From Oceanobacillus manasiensis (GTDB lineage Bacteria > Bacillota > Bacilli > Bacillales > Amphibacillaceae), in assembly GCF_000724085.1 (NCBI RefSeq), contig NZ_CCDL010000001.1, positions 1,364,001-1,428,000 of the forward strand: a stretch of 64,000 nt of DNA, in the 5' to 3' direction. Under the pieces are notes generated by a model. The model was not told the DNA's origin and did not search any database. It was given only the letters and a program-made list of their open reading frames with translations. The first letter of the stretch is position 1; every line of letters begins with the position of its first letter. Shown one piece after another: positions 35,218 through 44,519 of the stretch. Both the position numbers and the translations under genes were made by a program.

Positions 35218-36165
35218 ATGAAAGCTGAAGAAAAACCAGCTAACTTATCAAAAAAGAGAAGAAAAAAAGTAAGAAACCCTCACCATTTTAGTCCGAAAAC
35301 AAATATAATCATGACCGTCTTATTGGGATTATCCGCATTTCTCTGTATCTTCCCATTCCTGTACGTCATTATTATTTCCGTCTCATCTGAGGAATCACTG
35401 ATTAGGTATGGATACAAACTTATTCCAGAAGAATGGTCACTTGATGCGTATTCTTATCTATGGAATATGCGTGGACAGCTATTTCAATCCTTTGGTATCT
35501 CTCTTTTAGTTACTATTCTTGGTACTGTTATAAGTGTTCTTATGATTACCATGTATGCGTACGCCATTTCACGTCCGCAATTCCGTTACCGAGGGTTCTT
35601 TACCTTTTTTGCTTTTTTTACAATGTTGTTCAATGCAGGATTGGTTCCATTATATATCGTAATGAATCAATTTCTCGATTTGCGAAATACAATATGGGCA
35701 TTAATCTTGCCACTGGCAATGAATGCTTTTTACATTATTATTATGCGGACCTTCTTCGTCCGTTCCATACCGGAAGCAATTTTGGAATCAGCCAGAATTG
35801 ATGGAGCCAGTGAATGGAGAATATTCTTTAAGATTAGTGTACCGCTTGCTGTTCCCGGAATAGCAACTATTGCGCTATTCAGCACACTGGGATATTGGAA
35901 TGATTGGTTCCATGCTCTGTTATTTATCGATGATCCCAATTTGGTTCCATTACAGGCTCTTTTAATGCGTATTGAAAACAACCTTGAGTTTATTAGGCAA
36001 AATACAGAGCTTGGTGGAGCCGTTCAAGAAATTTATGCGACCGTTCCACAAGATGCTGCAAAAATGGCAATGGTCGTGATCGCAACACTGCCGATAGCAC
36101 TGACCTATCCATTTTTCCAAAAGTACTTTATTAGTGGATTAACTATTGGGGGAGTAAAAGAATAA
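35218..36165 (+). CDS. ABC sugar importer permease 2, LplC-like
   Basis: A 315-residue MalG-type permease with a basic cytoplasmic N-terminus (KKRRKKVRN), six membrane segments and the EAA loop ILESARIDGASEWRIFFKIS. GAAGGAGGGGG precedes the ATG, 33 nt after the first permease. It forms the membrane heterodimer with the preceding gene. Confidence 0.93.
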   Translation: MKAEEKPANLSKKRRKKVRNPHHFSPKTNIIMTVLLGLSAFLCIFPFLYVIIISVSSEESLIRYGYKLIPEEWSLDAYSYLWNMRGQLFQSFGISLLVTILGTVISVLMITMYAYAISRPQFRYRGFFTFFAFFTMLFNAGLVPLYIVMNQFLDLRNTIWALILPLAMNAFYIIIMRTFFVRSIPEAILESARIDGASEWRIFFKISVPLAVPGIATIALFSTLGYWNDWFHALLFIDDPNLVPLQALLMRIENNLEFIRQNTELGGAVQEIYATVPQDAAKMAMVVIATLPIALTYPFFQKYFISGLTIGGVKE

Positions 36166-36215
36166 GCTTCCTCCATTAGCTAAAGAATTTTGAAATGGTT
36201 TTTATCAATGTTTTT

Positions 36216-36235
36216 AAAGAGAACCGCGGCTCTTT
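36216..36235 (+). other. Hairpin between permease and binding-protein genes
   Basis: AAAGAG pairs with CTCTTT around AACCGCGG. It lies in the 128-nt spacer before the binding-protein gene. Such spacers often give higher binding-protein mRNA by processing or by partial termination; a T-rich run does not follow directly. Confidence 0.35.
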
Positions 36236-36293
36236 AGAATATAGTATTTTTCGTAATATCATAAGGTAGAGATAATAATAGGGAGGTTAAAAG

Positions 36294-37751
36294 ATGAAAA
36301 AGGTTTTTGGACTATTTATCTTATTTGCAATATTGTTGCTCGCTGCATGTAGTGATGATAATGCTAGTGGGGAATCTGATGGTAAAGATAGTGATGATGT
36401 AGTAGAACTGCAATGGTATATGATAGGAACACCACAACCTGATACAGACAAGGTTATGGAAGAGTTAAGTGATTATACAGAAGAAGAAATTGGTGTCCGT
36501 GTTAATATGACACAAATTGACTGGGGAGATTATGAGGAAAGAATGCGAATTATTACTTCCTCTGGTGAAAATTATGATATCGCTTTCGTCTCCGGTGGTA
36601 CGTATACATTAAATGCTCAAAGAGGAGCATACGTGGGCCTAAACGATTTACTTGATTCCCACGGGAAAGATGTGAAAGAAGCGCTTCACCCTGATTTAAT
36701 TGAAGGTGCTAGCATAGAAGGGGAACTTTATGGAATTCCAGCAAATAAAGAGATTGGAAACCAAAGTGTTCTTGTCTTTAATGATAACTTAGTAGAAAAG
36801 TATGGCTTTGATACGGAAAGTATTGAAACATTCGCAGACCTGGAGCCAATGTTAGAAGAAATTAAAAACAACGAGCCTAGCTTCTCACCAATCTCAGCGG
36901 CAAGTATGTTCAGACCTGTTATGCCATTTGATTATGTATTAGGTTGGAACATGCCAGTTGTATTTCCATTTAACGGAGATACCGAAACGGCTGTAAATCT
37001 TCTTGAAACAGATGAAGCAATGGAAACATTTAAAGTAATGCGTGATTTTTATCAGAAAGGATATGTTCCTTCTGATGCTGCAAGTTCAACAGATCCTTGG
37101 CCATACAATGTAGAAAACTGGTTTGTAAGAATTGAAGGATATAACCCATATGCTGAGCTTCTTTGGGAGCGTGATGCTGGTTATCCAGTTAAAGTTCAAC
37201 CCCTAACAGACCCAATTATTAATAACGAAGCGGTTACGGGTTCTCTGATGGCTATATCTGCTACATCTAAACACCCAGAAGAAGCAATGGAATTTCTTAA
37301 CTTGCTAAACACTGATCCGTTTGCTCGTAATCTAGTGAACTACGGAATCGAAGGGGAGCACTATGAGAAAAATGAGGATGGTAAAATAGTGAATTTACCA
37401 GCAAGAGGGGAACGCTATTCAGTGCCTCAGTATGCACTAGGAAATCACTTTATTCTAGATCTGTTTGAAAATGACCCAGATGACAAATGGGAAGCATTCC
37501 AAGAGTTTAACGATTCAGGTGTTCGTTCACCATCTCTAGGATTCCACTTTGATCCATCACCAGTTAGAACAGAAATTGCCAACGTATCCAACGTAGCAAG
37601 TGAATTCATGCCACCAATCTTTACGGGAAGTGTCGATCCAGAAGAGCATGTACCAATGGCAATAGAACGTTATAACGAAGCAGGACTTCAAACAGTAATC
37701 GACGAAGTACAAAAACAATATGACGAGTGGAAAGAAACAGTAGGAGAATAA
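36294..37751 (+). CDS. Lipoprotein sugar-binding protein of the ABC importer
   Basis: A 485-residue extracellular solute-binding protein (family 1). The signal peptide ends in a lipobox LLAAC with the lipid-modified C19. An acidic linker follows, then the two-lobed binding protein with ELQWYMIGTPQPDTDKV and a long C-terminal half. GGGAGGTT precedes the ATG. In locus context the ligand is probably a high-mannose oligosaccharide ending in one GlcNAc, by analogy with streptococcal NgtS; this is inference from the neighbours. Confidence 0.9.
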   Translation: MKKVFGLFILFAILLLAACSDDNASGESDGKDSDDVVELQWYMIGTPQPDTDKVMEELSDYTEEEIGVRVNMTQIDWGDYEERMRIITSSGENYDIAFVSGGTYTLNAQRGAYVGLNDLLDSHGKDVKEALHPDLIEGASIEGELYGIPANKEIGNQSVLVFNDNLVEKYGFDTESIETFADLEPMLEEIKNNEPSFSPISAASMFRPVMPFDYVLGWNMPVVFPFNGDTETAVNLLETDEAMETFKVMRDFYQKGYVPSDAASSTDPWPYNVENWFVRIEGYNPYAELLWERDAGYPVKVQPLTDPIINNEAVTGSLMAISATSKHPEEAMEFLNLLNTDPFARNLVNYGIEGEHYEKNEDGKIVNLPARGERYSVPQYALGNHFILDLFENDPDDKWEAFQEFNDSGVRSPSLGFHFDPSPVRTEIANVSNVASEFMPPIFTGSVDPEEHVPMAIERYNEAGLQTVIDEVQKQYDEWKETVGE

Positions 37752-37839
37752 GAAAAGCCTAGAGTGTCCGAATCTAGACAAAGACTGAGACACAAATAAT
37801 AAATCAATAATCATGTAACGACTAAATTTAGTGGCTGGG

Positions 37840-38105
37840 ACGTAACAAAAAAAGAAACAACCGGACGATCGCTCGAATTATAGTATAAAGACTTTAAATG
37901 CGCCTTATTAGCGAAGGGAAATGCGTAGACTCCAGTGGGAACAGCACGAGTCCGAAGACCCCGCAAGAAGCGATCTTTGCTTCTGAGGAGACTGAGGCCG
38001 TGCCCACGGAAAGCGCAGTATTTTCCGAAGCGGTGATTAAGCAGTCTTTTATTGTTCGACTTCCTGAAAAGGGAAGGAACGTGATGTCCCAGCCCCCTTT
38101 TAAAA
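37840..38105 (+). repeat. Bacillaceae interspersed non-coding repeat
   Basis: The stretch with TAGACTCCAGTGGGAACAGC, GAAGACCCCGCAAGAAGCGA, GAGGAGACTGAGGCCGTGCC and CACGGAAAGCG is, from memory, the widespread Bacillaceae intergenic repeat (core: GACTCC-GTGGGA...GACCCCGC...GAGGCTGAGGC...CCCACGGAAAGCG). It is GC-richer than its surroundings and fills the gap before the GH38 gene. An open frame through it (37898-38173) is not a gene. Confidence 0.65.
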
Positions 38106-38135
38106 AAACTATACCAGAATTAAACGGAGGACATT

Positions 38136-41100
38136 ATGGAAAGAATCCACCGATTTTTATCGAAAATATCTAAATTTGTACATACAGAAACAAAAGAACT
38201 AGGATCATGGGAAGCAAAAAAAGGAATTTATGACAAACCAGTCTCCTATACGTGGACAAAGGAAAACTTTTCAGTTAAAAAAGGAGATTCCCTTGTTTCA
38301 ACTAGGGAGACTATTTTTTTAAACCAAACGATTACACAACCTACAGAGTGGAATAATAGTGAATCAATTGGGTTGCATCTTTTATTTGGAGCAGATGGAA
38401 AACCGACAAACCACGAAGCACTCGTTTCTATCAACGGAAAACCCTATCACGGAATAGACCGAAACCGTAGCTTTGCACCACTCCCTCTATCAGATAAAGG
38501 AAAATGGGATGTTCAAGTGGAGTTATACAACCCGATAGCCCAGTCAAAAGACATGTTAAACGAACAAAACGAACCAGCGGAATACGCACCACCAGAGGTT
38601 TACTTTTTGGAAAATGCGCTTGTTGTGAAAAATGAAGCACTTGAAAGATATATCTATTTAATAAAAGCATACATAGAAGCAATCGAGCTCTTACCAGCAG
38701 TGGATATGGACCGAATCACTGTAGGAAATGTTCTAAACTCCCATTTAAAAACAGTAGAGCATGTTTCCGCAGATCAGTGGAATAATCAAGGCTGGGTTAG
38801 CGAAAGAATGGAAGCTTTGAAACAGGAATTAGCTAGCATGGACTTTTCAAACAAAGGAAAAATTCACCTTGTTGGGCAATCACATATTGACCTAGCATGG
38901 TTATGGCCTGCAAAAGAATCGGTTCGTAAGGTAAGTCGTACCTATTCTACAATGAGTACGTTATTAGAAACAGATGAAAACTTTACGTATGCGCAAAGTC
39001 AGCCAAGTACCTTTGAGTATATTAAAGAACATTATCCAGATATTTACACAAGAGTTAAAGGGCATATTGATTCAGGACGTTTTGAATTAGTTGGGGGAAT
39101 GTGGGTGGAGCCGGACCTAAATATCCCGTCCGGAGAATCACTTGTTCGTCAGCTGCTCTATGGCTTAACCTTTTACAAGAATGAGTTTGGTAAAAAGCCG
39201 GAAATAGAATGGCTTCCTGATACATTTGGTTATTGTGCATCTTTACCACAAATTCTCAAACTTGCCGGAATGAACTATTTTATGACTACAAAAATGAACT
39301 GGAATGATACCAATGAATTCCCATATGATCTATTCTATTGGGAAGGAATTGATGGTACGAGTATTCTTTCCTATCTAAATCATGGGGTAAATGAACATAC
39401 ACATCCTAAAGAAATAGATACACACTGGAAAAGCTTTAAGCAAAAGGACGTGCACGAGGAGCAAATGCTTTTATATGGTCATGGCGATGGAGGTGGCGGT
39501 GTAACGAGGGAAATGCTTGCCTATGCTGAGCATTCAGAGGAACTGCCGGGATTACCTAAAGTAGAATTCAGTACAGCAGATGCTTTCTTTAAAGGTATTA
39601 CCGAAGCAAATCCACCGTTACCGACATGGAGTGGAGATATGTATTTGGAGCTACATCGTGGCACCTATACTACCCATGCATATAACAAGAAGGCAAATCG
39701 TTTTGCAGAAGGGTTATACCGTGAAGCAGAGATCTGGACCGCTTTTGCTAACATTTCTGGAAAGAATGTAGATAACAGTACACTGCAAACAGGCTGGAAA
39801 TCGCTGTTGTTTAATCAATTTCATGACATTATCCCTGGAACCTCGATTCCGGAAGTATACGAGCAGTCCACAAAGGATTACAAGGAAATTTTCCAAATTG
39901 GCCAAGGAGCTAGAGAAACTGCATTACAGGCGATAGCCGAAGAGATACAACTTGAAAGAGAAGGAAAGGCATATATTCTATTTAACAGTCTCTCATGGAA
40001 ACGCGATGAAACAATTGAAATTCACGGTGGTATAGAGCTGGCAAACCAGACTGCTTGTACGGAAAATGGTGACGTACTCCCAATGACAGTGCGTATGATC
40101 AGGGAGGAAAACTATGTGGCTTCTATATACGTATCAGATATCCCTGCAATGGGTTATACGACGATCTGGTTGGAAGAAGGAAAGTCTGAGGAGCAGGAAT
40201 TGACCGAGAAAACCTTTGATTATCAGTGGGATACTGACTTTTATCACGTGGAGTGGAATGAAAAGGGAGAAATGACCTCGTTATTTGATAAGCAAGCAGG
40301 ACGAGAGATTGTACTGTCTGGCCAAGTAGCAAATCAATTACAGTTCTTCCATGATAAACCATTGGTATGGGACGCATGGGATATTGATCCAGAGTTTGAA
40401 CAGCATCCAGCAGAAGAAGCAGAACTGGTAAAAGTAGATGTGATTGAGCAGGGTTCTGTTCAAGATGTTTTAAGTTTTACATGGAAGCTTTCTAATTCAA
40501 CGATTACCCAGCACATTGTGTTTTCTCATTTTCATAAACGAATAGATTTTAAAACGGAGGTAGAGTGGCAGGAAGAGCATAAGCTTCTTAAAGTAGCGTT
40601 TCCAGTAGATGTGAGAGCCTCTCATGCTACCTATGAAATTCCATTTGGTACTGTTGAGCGATCTGTTAACACGAATACATCATGGGAAAAAGCCCAATTT
40701 GAAGTGTGTGGTCATCGTTTTGCTGATCTATCAGAAGGAGATTATGGTGTTAGTTTATTAAATGATTCTAAGTACGGCTATGACATTAAGGGGCAAGTAC
40801 TACGATTATCCCTGTTACGTGCACCAAAATGGCCTGATCGAACAGCAGACATGGGAACACACCAATTTGTTTATTCCCTTTATCCACATGAAGGAAGCTG
40901 GCAACAGGCTAAGACAGTCCAGCAGGGTTATGAACTTAACCAGCCTAGCGTAGTAGTTGAGGGTGAGAATCAAAATAGTGGTAGCCTTCCTGCTTCTCAT
41001 TCATTTATCAATATGGAAGAAAATCAAGTCATTGTAGATACAATCAAAGAAGCAGAAGATAATCAAGGCTTGATTGTACGCCTTTATGAAGCTACTGGTT

Positions 41101-41276
41101 CAAGGAAAAATGTTGTGCTGAAACCAAACTTCCAAGTGACGACAGTAGAAGAAACAAATCTCTTAGAAGAAAAGGTTCAGGAGGGTCTACATTCAAATGG
41201 GGTTATCGAAACGACGGCAAAGCCTTATGAGATTAAAACCTTCCGTTTGAGAACAGAAGATGGTGATCAAGAATAA
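38136..41276 (+). CDS. GH38 alpha-mannosidase
   Basis: A zinc-dependent retaining alpha-mannosidase of 1,046 residues, cytoplasmic (no signal peptide). The N-terminal beta domain (about 1-235) is followed by the catalytic barrel, with zinc ligands H250/D252 (GQSHIDLAWLWP), nucleophile D362 (WLPDTFGYC) and H449 (YGHGDGGGG). A helical middle domain (about 500-610) and a long C-terminal beta region follow. Streptococcal GH38 of N-glycan loci cuts alpha-1,3-linked mannose, complementing GH125 (alpha-1,6). CGGAGGACATT precedes the ATG. Its stop overlaps the start of the GH3 gene (TAATG), so they are translationally coupled. Confidence 0.95.
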   Translation: MERIHRFLSKISKFVHTETKELGSWEAKKGIYDKPVSYTWTKENFSVKKGDSLVSTRETIFLNQTITQPTEWNNSESIGLHLLFGADGKPTNHEALVSINGKPYHGIDRNRSFAPLPLSDKGKWDVQVELYNPIAQSKDMLNEQNEPAEYAPPEVYFLENALVVKNEALERYIYLIKAYIEAIELLPAVDMDRITVGNVLNSHLKTVEHVSADQWNNQGWVSERMEALKQELASMDFSNKGKIHLVGQSHIDLAWLWPAKESVRKVSRTYSTMSTLLETDENFTYAQSQPSTFEYIKEHYPDIYTRVKGHIDSGRFELVGGMWVEPDLNIPSGESLVRQLLYGLTFYKNEFGKKPEIEWLPDTFGYCASLPQILKLAGMNYFMTTKMNWNDTNEFPYDLFYWEGIDGTSILSYLNHGVNEHTHPKEIDTHWKSFKQKDVHEEQMLLYGHGDGGGGVTREMLAYAEHSEELPGLPKVEFSTADAFFKGITEANPPLPTWSGDMYLELHRGTYTTHAYNKKANRFAEGLYREAEIWTAFANISGKNVDNSTLQTGWKSLLFNQFHDIIPGTSIPEVYEQSTKDYKEIFQIGQGARETALQAIAEEIQLEREGKAYILFNSLSWKRDETIEIHGGIELANQTACTENGDVLPMTVRMIREENYVASIYVSDIPAMGYTTIWLEEGKSEEQELTEKTFDYQWDTDFYHVEWNEKGEMTSLFDKQAGREIVLSGQVANQLQFFHDKPLVWDAWDIDPEFEQHPAEEAELVKVDVIEQGSVQDVLSFTWKLSNSTITQHIVFSHFHKRIDFKTEVEWQEEHKLLKVAFPVDVRASHATYEIPFGTVERSVNTNTSWEKAQFEVCGHRFADLSEGDYGVSLLNDSKYGYDIKGQVLRLSLLRAPKWPDRTADMGTHQFVYSLYPHEGSWQQAKTVQQGYELNQPSVVVEGENQNSGSLPASHSFINMEENQVIVDTIKEAEDNQGLIVRLYEATGSRKNVVLKPNFQVTTVEETNLLEEKVQEGLHSNGVIETTAKPYEIKTFRLRTEDGDQE

Positions 41277-43582
41277 TGGCCATCTATCAATCCCCTAGTT
41301 ATCCAATCGAAACTAGAGTGGATGACTTAATCAGTAGAATGACATTAACAGAAAAGGTAGGCCAGCTTAACCAAAAGTTATATGGATGGGAAGCCTATCA
41401 GAAAACCGGTAGTGACATTACCTTAACCGAAACCTTTACAGATGAGGTACGTCGCTGGAATGGAATTGGCGTTCTTTATGGCTTGTTTCGTGCAGATCCT
41501 TGGTCTGCACGAACCTATGAAAATGGAATTACTGCGTCGGAAAGTCCGAAGCTGGCAAACCAAATCCAAAAATATATTATAGAAAATACGAGGCTAGGCA
41601 TTCCTGCCCTTTTGTCAGAGGAATCTCCACATGGCCACCAAGCATTAGATGGGACCATGATTCCTACAAATATTGGGGTAGGGTCAACGTGGAACCCACA
41701 GCTTATGAAGCAAATGTACCAGCATATAGCAAAAGAGATGAGAAGCAGAGGAGCACATCTTGGTCTCATTTCAACACTAGATATTCTGCGTGATCCTCGT
41801 TGGGGAAGGTCTGAGGAGTGCTTTGGAGAAGATCCGTTCCTGGCCGCTTCTTTCACCAGAGCTGCAGTAGACGGATTACAGGGTGGTTCTTTTGAGAAAT
41901 TGGCTGGTTCTGATAGAATTGGCGCTATCTTAAAGCATTTTAGTGCCCAAGGAGCTGGAGAAGGCGGTATTAATGCTGCACCAGCAATAATTGGCGAAAG
42001 AGAATTACGAGATATCCATTTGCCGGCAATGAAGGCAGGTTCAGAAGCGGGTGCTGCTGGCTGTATGGCAGCTTATAACGAAATTGACGGCGTTCCATGT
42101 CATGCAAACAAAGGTCTATTGACGGGAATTTTGCGTGATGAATGGGGCTTTAAAGGAATTGTCATGGCAGACGGTGTAGCAATTGATCGCTTGGAAATGC
42201 AAACAGGCAGTTATGTAAAGGCAGCTGCGACAGCCTTGGATGCTGGGGTGGATGTAAGCTTATGGGATGAGTCTTTTACAACTTTGGAAGAGGCAGTAAG
42301 AACTGGACTTGTAACGGAAGAGGACATCGATCGATCGGTTCGACGGGTCTTATCCTTAAAGTTTTCGCTTGGACTATTCGAGAACCCATATGTGGAAGAA
42401 GAAAGCATTACGACAAGTAATGATAACGAAACGGTACGCCAAGCAAACATTCAGGTTGCTCGTGAATCAGTAGTCCTGCTTAAAAATGAGAACAGCCAAT
42501 TACCATTACAAAGTAAACATAAGCGTATTGCCGTGATTGGTCCAAATGCAGATTCCATATACAATCAGCTTGGAGACTATACCTCCACCCAAAAAGCAGG
42601 AAAAGGAACAACGGTTTTAGAAGGAATTAAGAAGATTGCCCCGAATGGAACAGAAATAGTGTATGCCAAAGGGTGTGGGATTAGAGAGGGATCACCGGAG
42701 GAAATTAGAGAGGCGATTGAAAAAGCGAAAGATGCTGATGTAATTGTTCTAGCAGTTGGTGGCAGTAGCTCTCGAGACTTTGATATTCGATTTGATACCA
42801 ATGGTGCTGCCATTCCAGGCGAACAACCAGCAGATATGGACTGCGGAGAAGGAATGGACCTCGCTGATTTGAATTTAGGTGGAATGCAGGAGACTTTAAT
42901 AGAAGAGCTTGGAAAACTAGGTAAGCCGATGGTAGGTGTTGTCATACAAGGAAGACCACATGCAATAGGGACCCTCGTAGAATCATGTCAAAGTGTTCTT
43001 TGTGCCTGGTATCCTGGGCAAGAGGGTGGGACAGCTATAGCAGAAATCTTGTTTGGCCATGTAAACCCAAGTGGTAAGCTTCCAGTCTCTATTCCAAGGT
43101 CTAGTGGACAGTTGCCTGTGTATTATAATCATAAAGATTTGGGAAAGCTTCTACCTTATCGGAATATGGAAGCAACGCCACTTTTCTCATTTGGCTATGG
43201 TTTGAGCTATACAACCTTTAACATGAATGACTGTCAATTATCACGAGATTCTATTTCTCTTGACGAATTAAATGAGGGCGCAACCGTCACGCTTGAGGTC
43301 ACTATCGAAAATACGGGTGCTGTAGATGGCGCAGAAGTTGTACAGCTATATCGTTATGATGCGGAAGCTTCTGTAACGAGTAGAATAAGAGAGTTAAAAG
43401 GTTTTAAAAAGCTCCCCCTTAAATCAAAAGAAAAACAGAGCCTATCGTTTTCGATTGGAAAAGAAGAACTTTCCATTTGGAATAACAAGATGGAATATGT
43501 TGTGGAGCCAGGTCTAATACAATGGTTTGTTGGGGGAAATTCCCATGCGACAATGAAAGCCAACCTGCAAATTACCCCTTAA
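41276..43582 (+). CDS. GH3 beta-glycosidase
   Basis: A three-domain GH3 enzyme of 768 residues. The (beta/alpha)8 domain (about 1-370) has RWGRSEECFGEDP, ILKHFSAQGAGEGG and the nucleophile D299 in IVMADGVAIDR. The alpha/beta sandwich (about 390-610) has RIAVIGPNAD and VLAVGGSSSRDFD, and a fibronectin-like C-terminal domain (about 650-768) follows. No signal peptide. The nucleophile context MADG, rather than SDW, is seen in some GH3 groups. It probably removes a beta-linked glucose, mannose, xylose or GlcNAc from the non-reducing end; specificity cannot be read. It overlaps the GH38 stop by one base. Confidence 0.9.
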   Translation: MAIYQSPSYPIETRVDDLISRMTLTEKVGQLNQKLYGWEAYQKTGSDITLTETFTDEVRRWNGIGVLYGLFRADPWSARTYENGITASESPKLANQIQKYIIENTRLGIPALLSEESPHGHQALDGTMIPTNIGVGSTWNPQLMKQMYQHIAKEMRSRGAHLGLISTLDILRDPRWGRSEECFGEDPFLAASFTRAAVDGLQGGSFEKLAGSDRIGAILKHFSAQGAGEGGINAAPAIIGERELRDIHLPAMKAGSEAGAAGCMAAYNEIDGVPCHANKGLLTGILRDEWGFKGIVMADGVAIDRLEMQTGSYVKAAATALDAGVDVSLWDESFTTLEEAVRTGLVTEEDIDRSVRRVLSLKFSLGLFENPYVEEESITTSNDNETVRQANIQVARESVVLLKNENSQLPLQSKHKRIAVIGPNADSIYNQLGDYTSTQKAGKGTTVLEGIKKIAPNGTEIVYAKGCGIREGSPEEIREAIEKAKDADVIVLAVGGSSSRDFDIRFDTNGAAIPGEQPADMDCGEGMDLADLNLGGMQETLIEELGKLGKPMVGVVIQGRPHAIGTLVESCQSVLCAWYPGQEGGTAIAEILFGHVNPSGKLPVSIPRSSGQLPVYYNHKDLGKLLPYRNMEATPLFSFGYGLSYTTFNMNDCQLSRDSISLDELNEGATVTLEVTIENTGAVDGAEVVQLYRYDAEASVTSRIRELKGFKKLPLKSKEKQSLSFSIGKEELSIWNNKMEYVVEPGLIQWFVGGNSHATMKANLQITP

Positions 43583-43600
43583 CATACAGGAGGAATCGTG

Positions 43601-44503
43601 ATGTACTTAACAATCGATTTAGGTGGAACGTTTGTTAAATCAGCATTTATGACCGAAGAAGGAACTATAGAACAAGAGCAAAAAGTAAAAACGCCCGAAT
43701 CATTAAAGGATCTCCTTCAGTATGTGGTGACATTACAGAAACAAGCCAATGGGAATTTGGATGGAATAGCTGTTAGTTCTCCTGGAACAGTTTTTCCGGA
43801 TGGGAAAGTTGGAGGTACAAGTGCCATTCCCTTTATCCATCATGGGAATTTGAAAATGGAATTGGAACAGGCAACTGGACTATATACTACAGTTGAAAAT
43901 GATGCAAATTGTGCAGCCCTTGCAGAAGTTTGGCAAGGAGCTGCGCAAAATGTAAGCGATGCTGCGTTAATCATAGTCGGTACAGGAATTGGTGGAGCAC
44001 TAGTAAAGGATCGGAAATTACATAAAGGCAGCCACTTACTGGGTGGAGAAATTGGGTATAGCCTGCTTACCGTGAATCCGGAAGAGAGAACGGTAGGGCA
44101 AGTTAGTCAGATGGCGTCTACCCGGGCCATGATTCGAAATTATGCTGCAAAGACGGGAAGGCATGTGGACAGTATTTCAGGAGAATGGCTTTTCGAGCAG
44201 GCCGAAATGGGTGAAAAAACCGCAAAAGAGGTCATTCACACCTTCTATTTCACATTAGCTTCACTCGTTTATAATATTCATTATTTGTATGATCCAGATG
44301 TTATCCTGCTTGGCGGGGGAATAAGTGCACAAAAGAGCGTGTTAGCTGGAGTGAAGCAGCAATTAGAGGTCATTTTTAAGCAGCTCGACGATCTTGTACA
44401 CGTTATGCCACATGTAGAGGTTTGTCAGTTTCGTAACCAGGCAAATTTAATTGGCGCACTTTATGCCCATCTTCAAAGCAAGGAAACAGCAGCTGAAATC
44501 TAG
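43601..44503 (+). CDS. ROK-family sugar kinase without the Cys zinc motif (BglK-like)
   Basis: A 300-residue ROK protein. It has the N-terminal phosphate loop IDLGGTFVKSAF, the catalytic region ENDANCAALAEVWQG, GTGIGGALV and a C-terminal LLGGGIS. The usual ROK zinc cluster (CxCGxxGCxE) is absent; the aligned region reads LGGEIGYSLLTVNPEERTVG. Lack of the cluster is a feature I associate with beta-glucoside (disaccharide) kinases of the BglK type. I start at ATG 43601, with AGGAGG 7 nt upstream. It sits between GH3 and GH20. It might phosphorylate a beta-linked disaccharide for the GH1 enzyme; a simple hexokinase is the alternative. Confidence 0.85.
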   Translation: MYLTIDLGGTFVKSAFMTEEGTIEQEQKVKTPESLKDLLQYVVTLQKQANGNLDGIAVSSPGTVFPDGKVGGTSAIPFIHHGNLKMELEQATGLYTTVENDANCAALAEVWQGAAQNVSDAALIIVGTGIGGALVKDRKLHKGSHLLGGEIGYSLLTVNPEERTVGQVSQMASTRAMIRNYAAKTGRHVDSISGEWLFEQAEMGEKTAKEVIHTFYFTLASLVYNIHYLYDPDVILLGGGISAQKSVLAGVKQQLEVIFKQLDDLVHVMPHVEVCQFRNQANLIGALYAHLQSKETAAEI

Positions 44504-44519
44504 TAATGGAGGGATATTC

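Noticed and set aside
37898-38173. 91-residue plus-strand ORF before GH38
   Set aside because: It lies within the non-coding Bacillaceae repeat and overlaps the GH38 start; no ribosome binding site.
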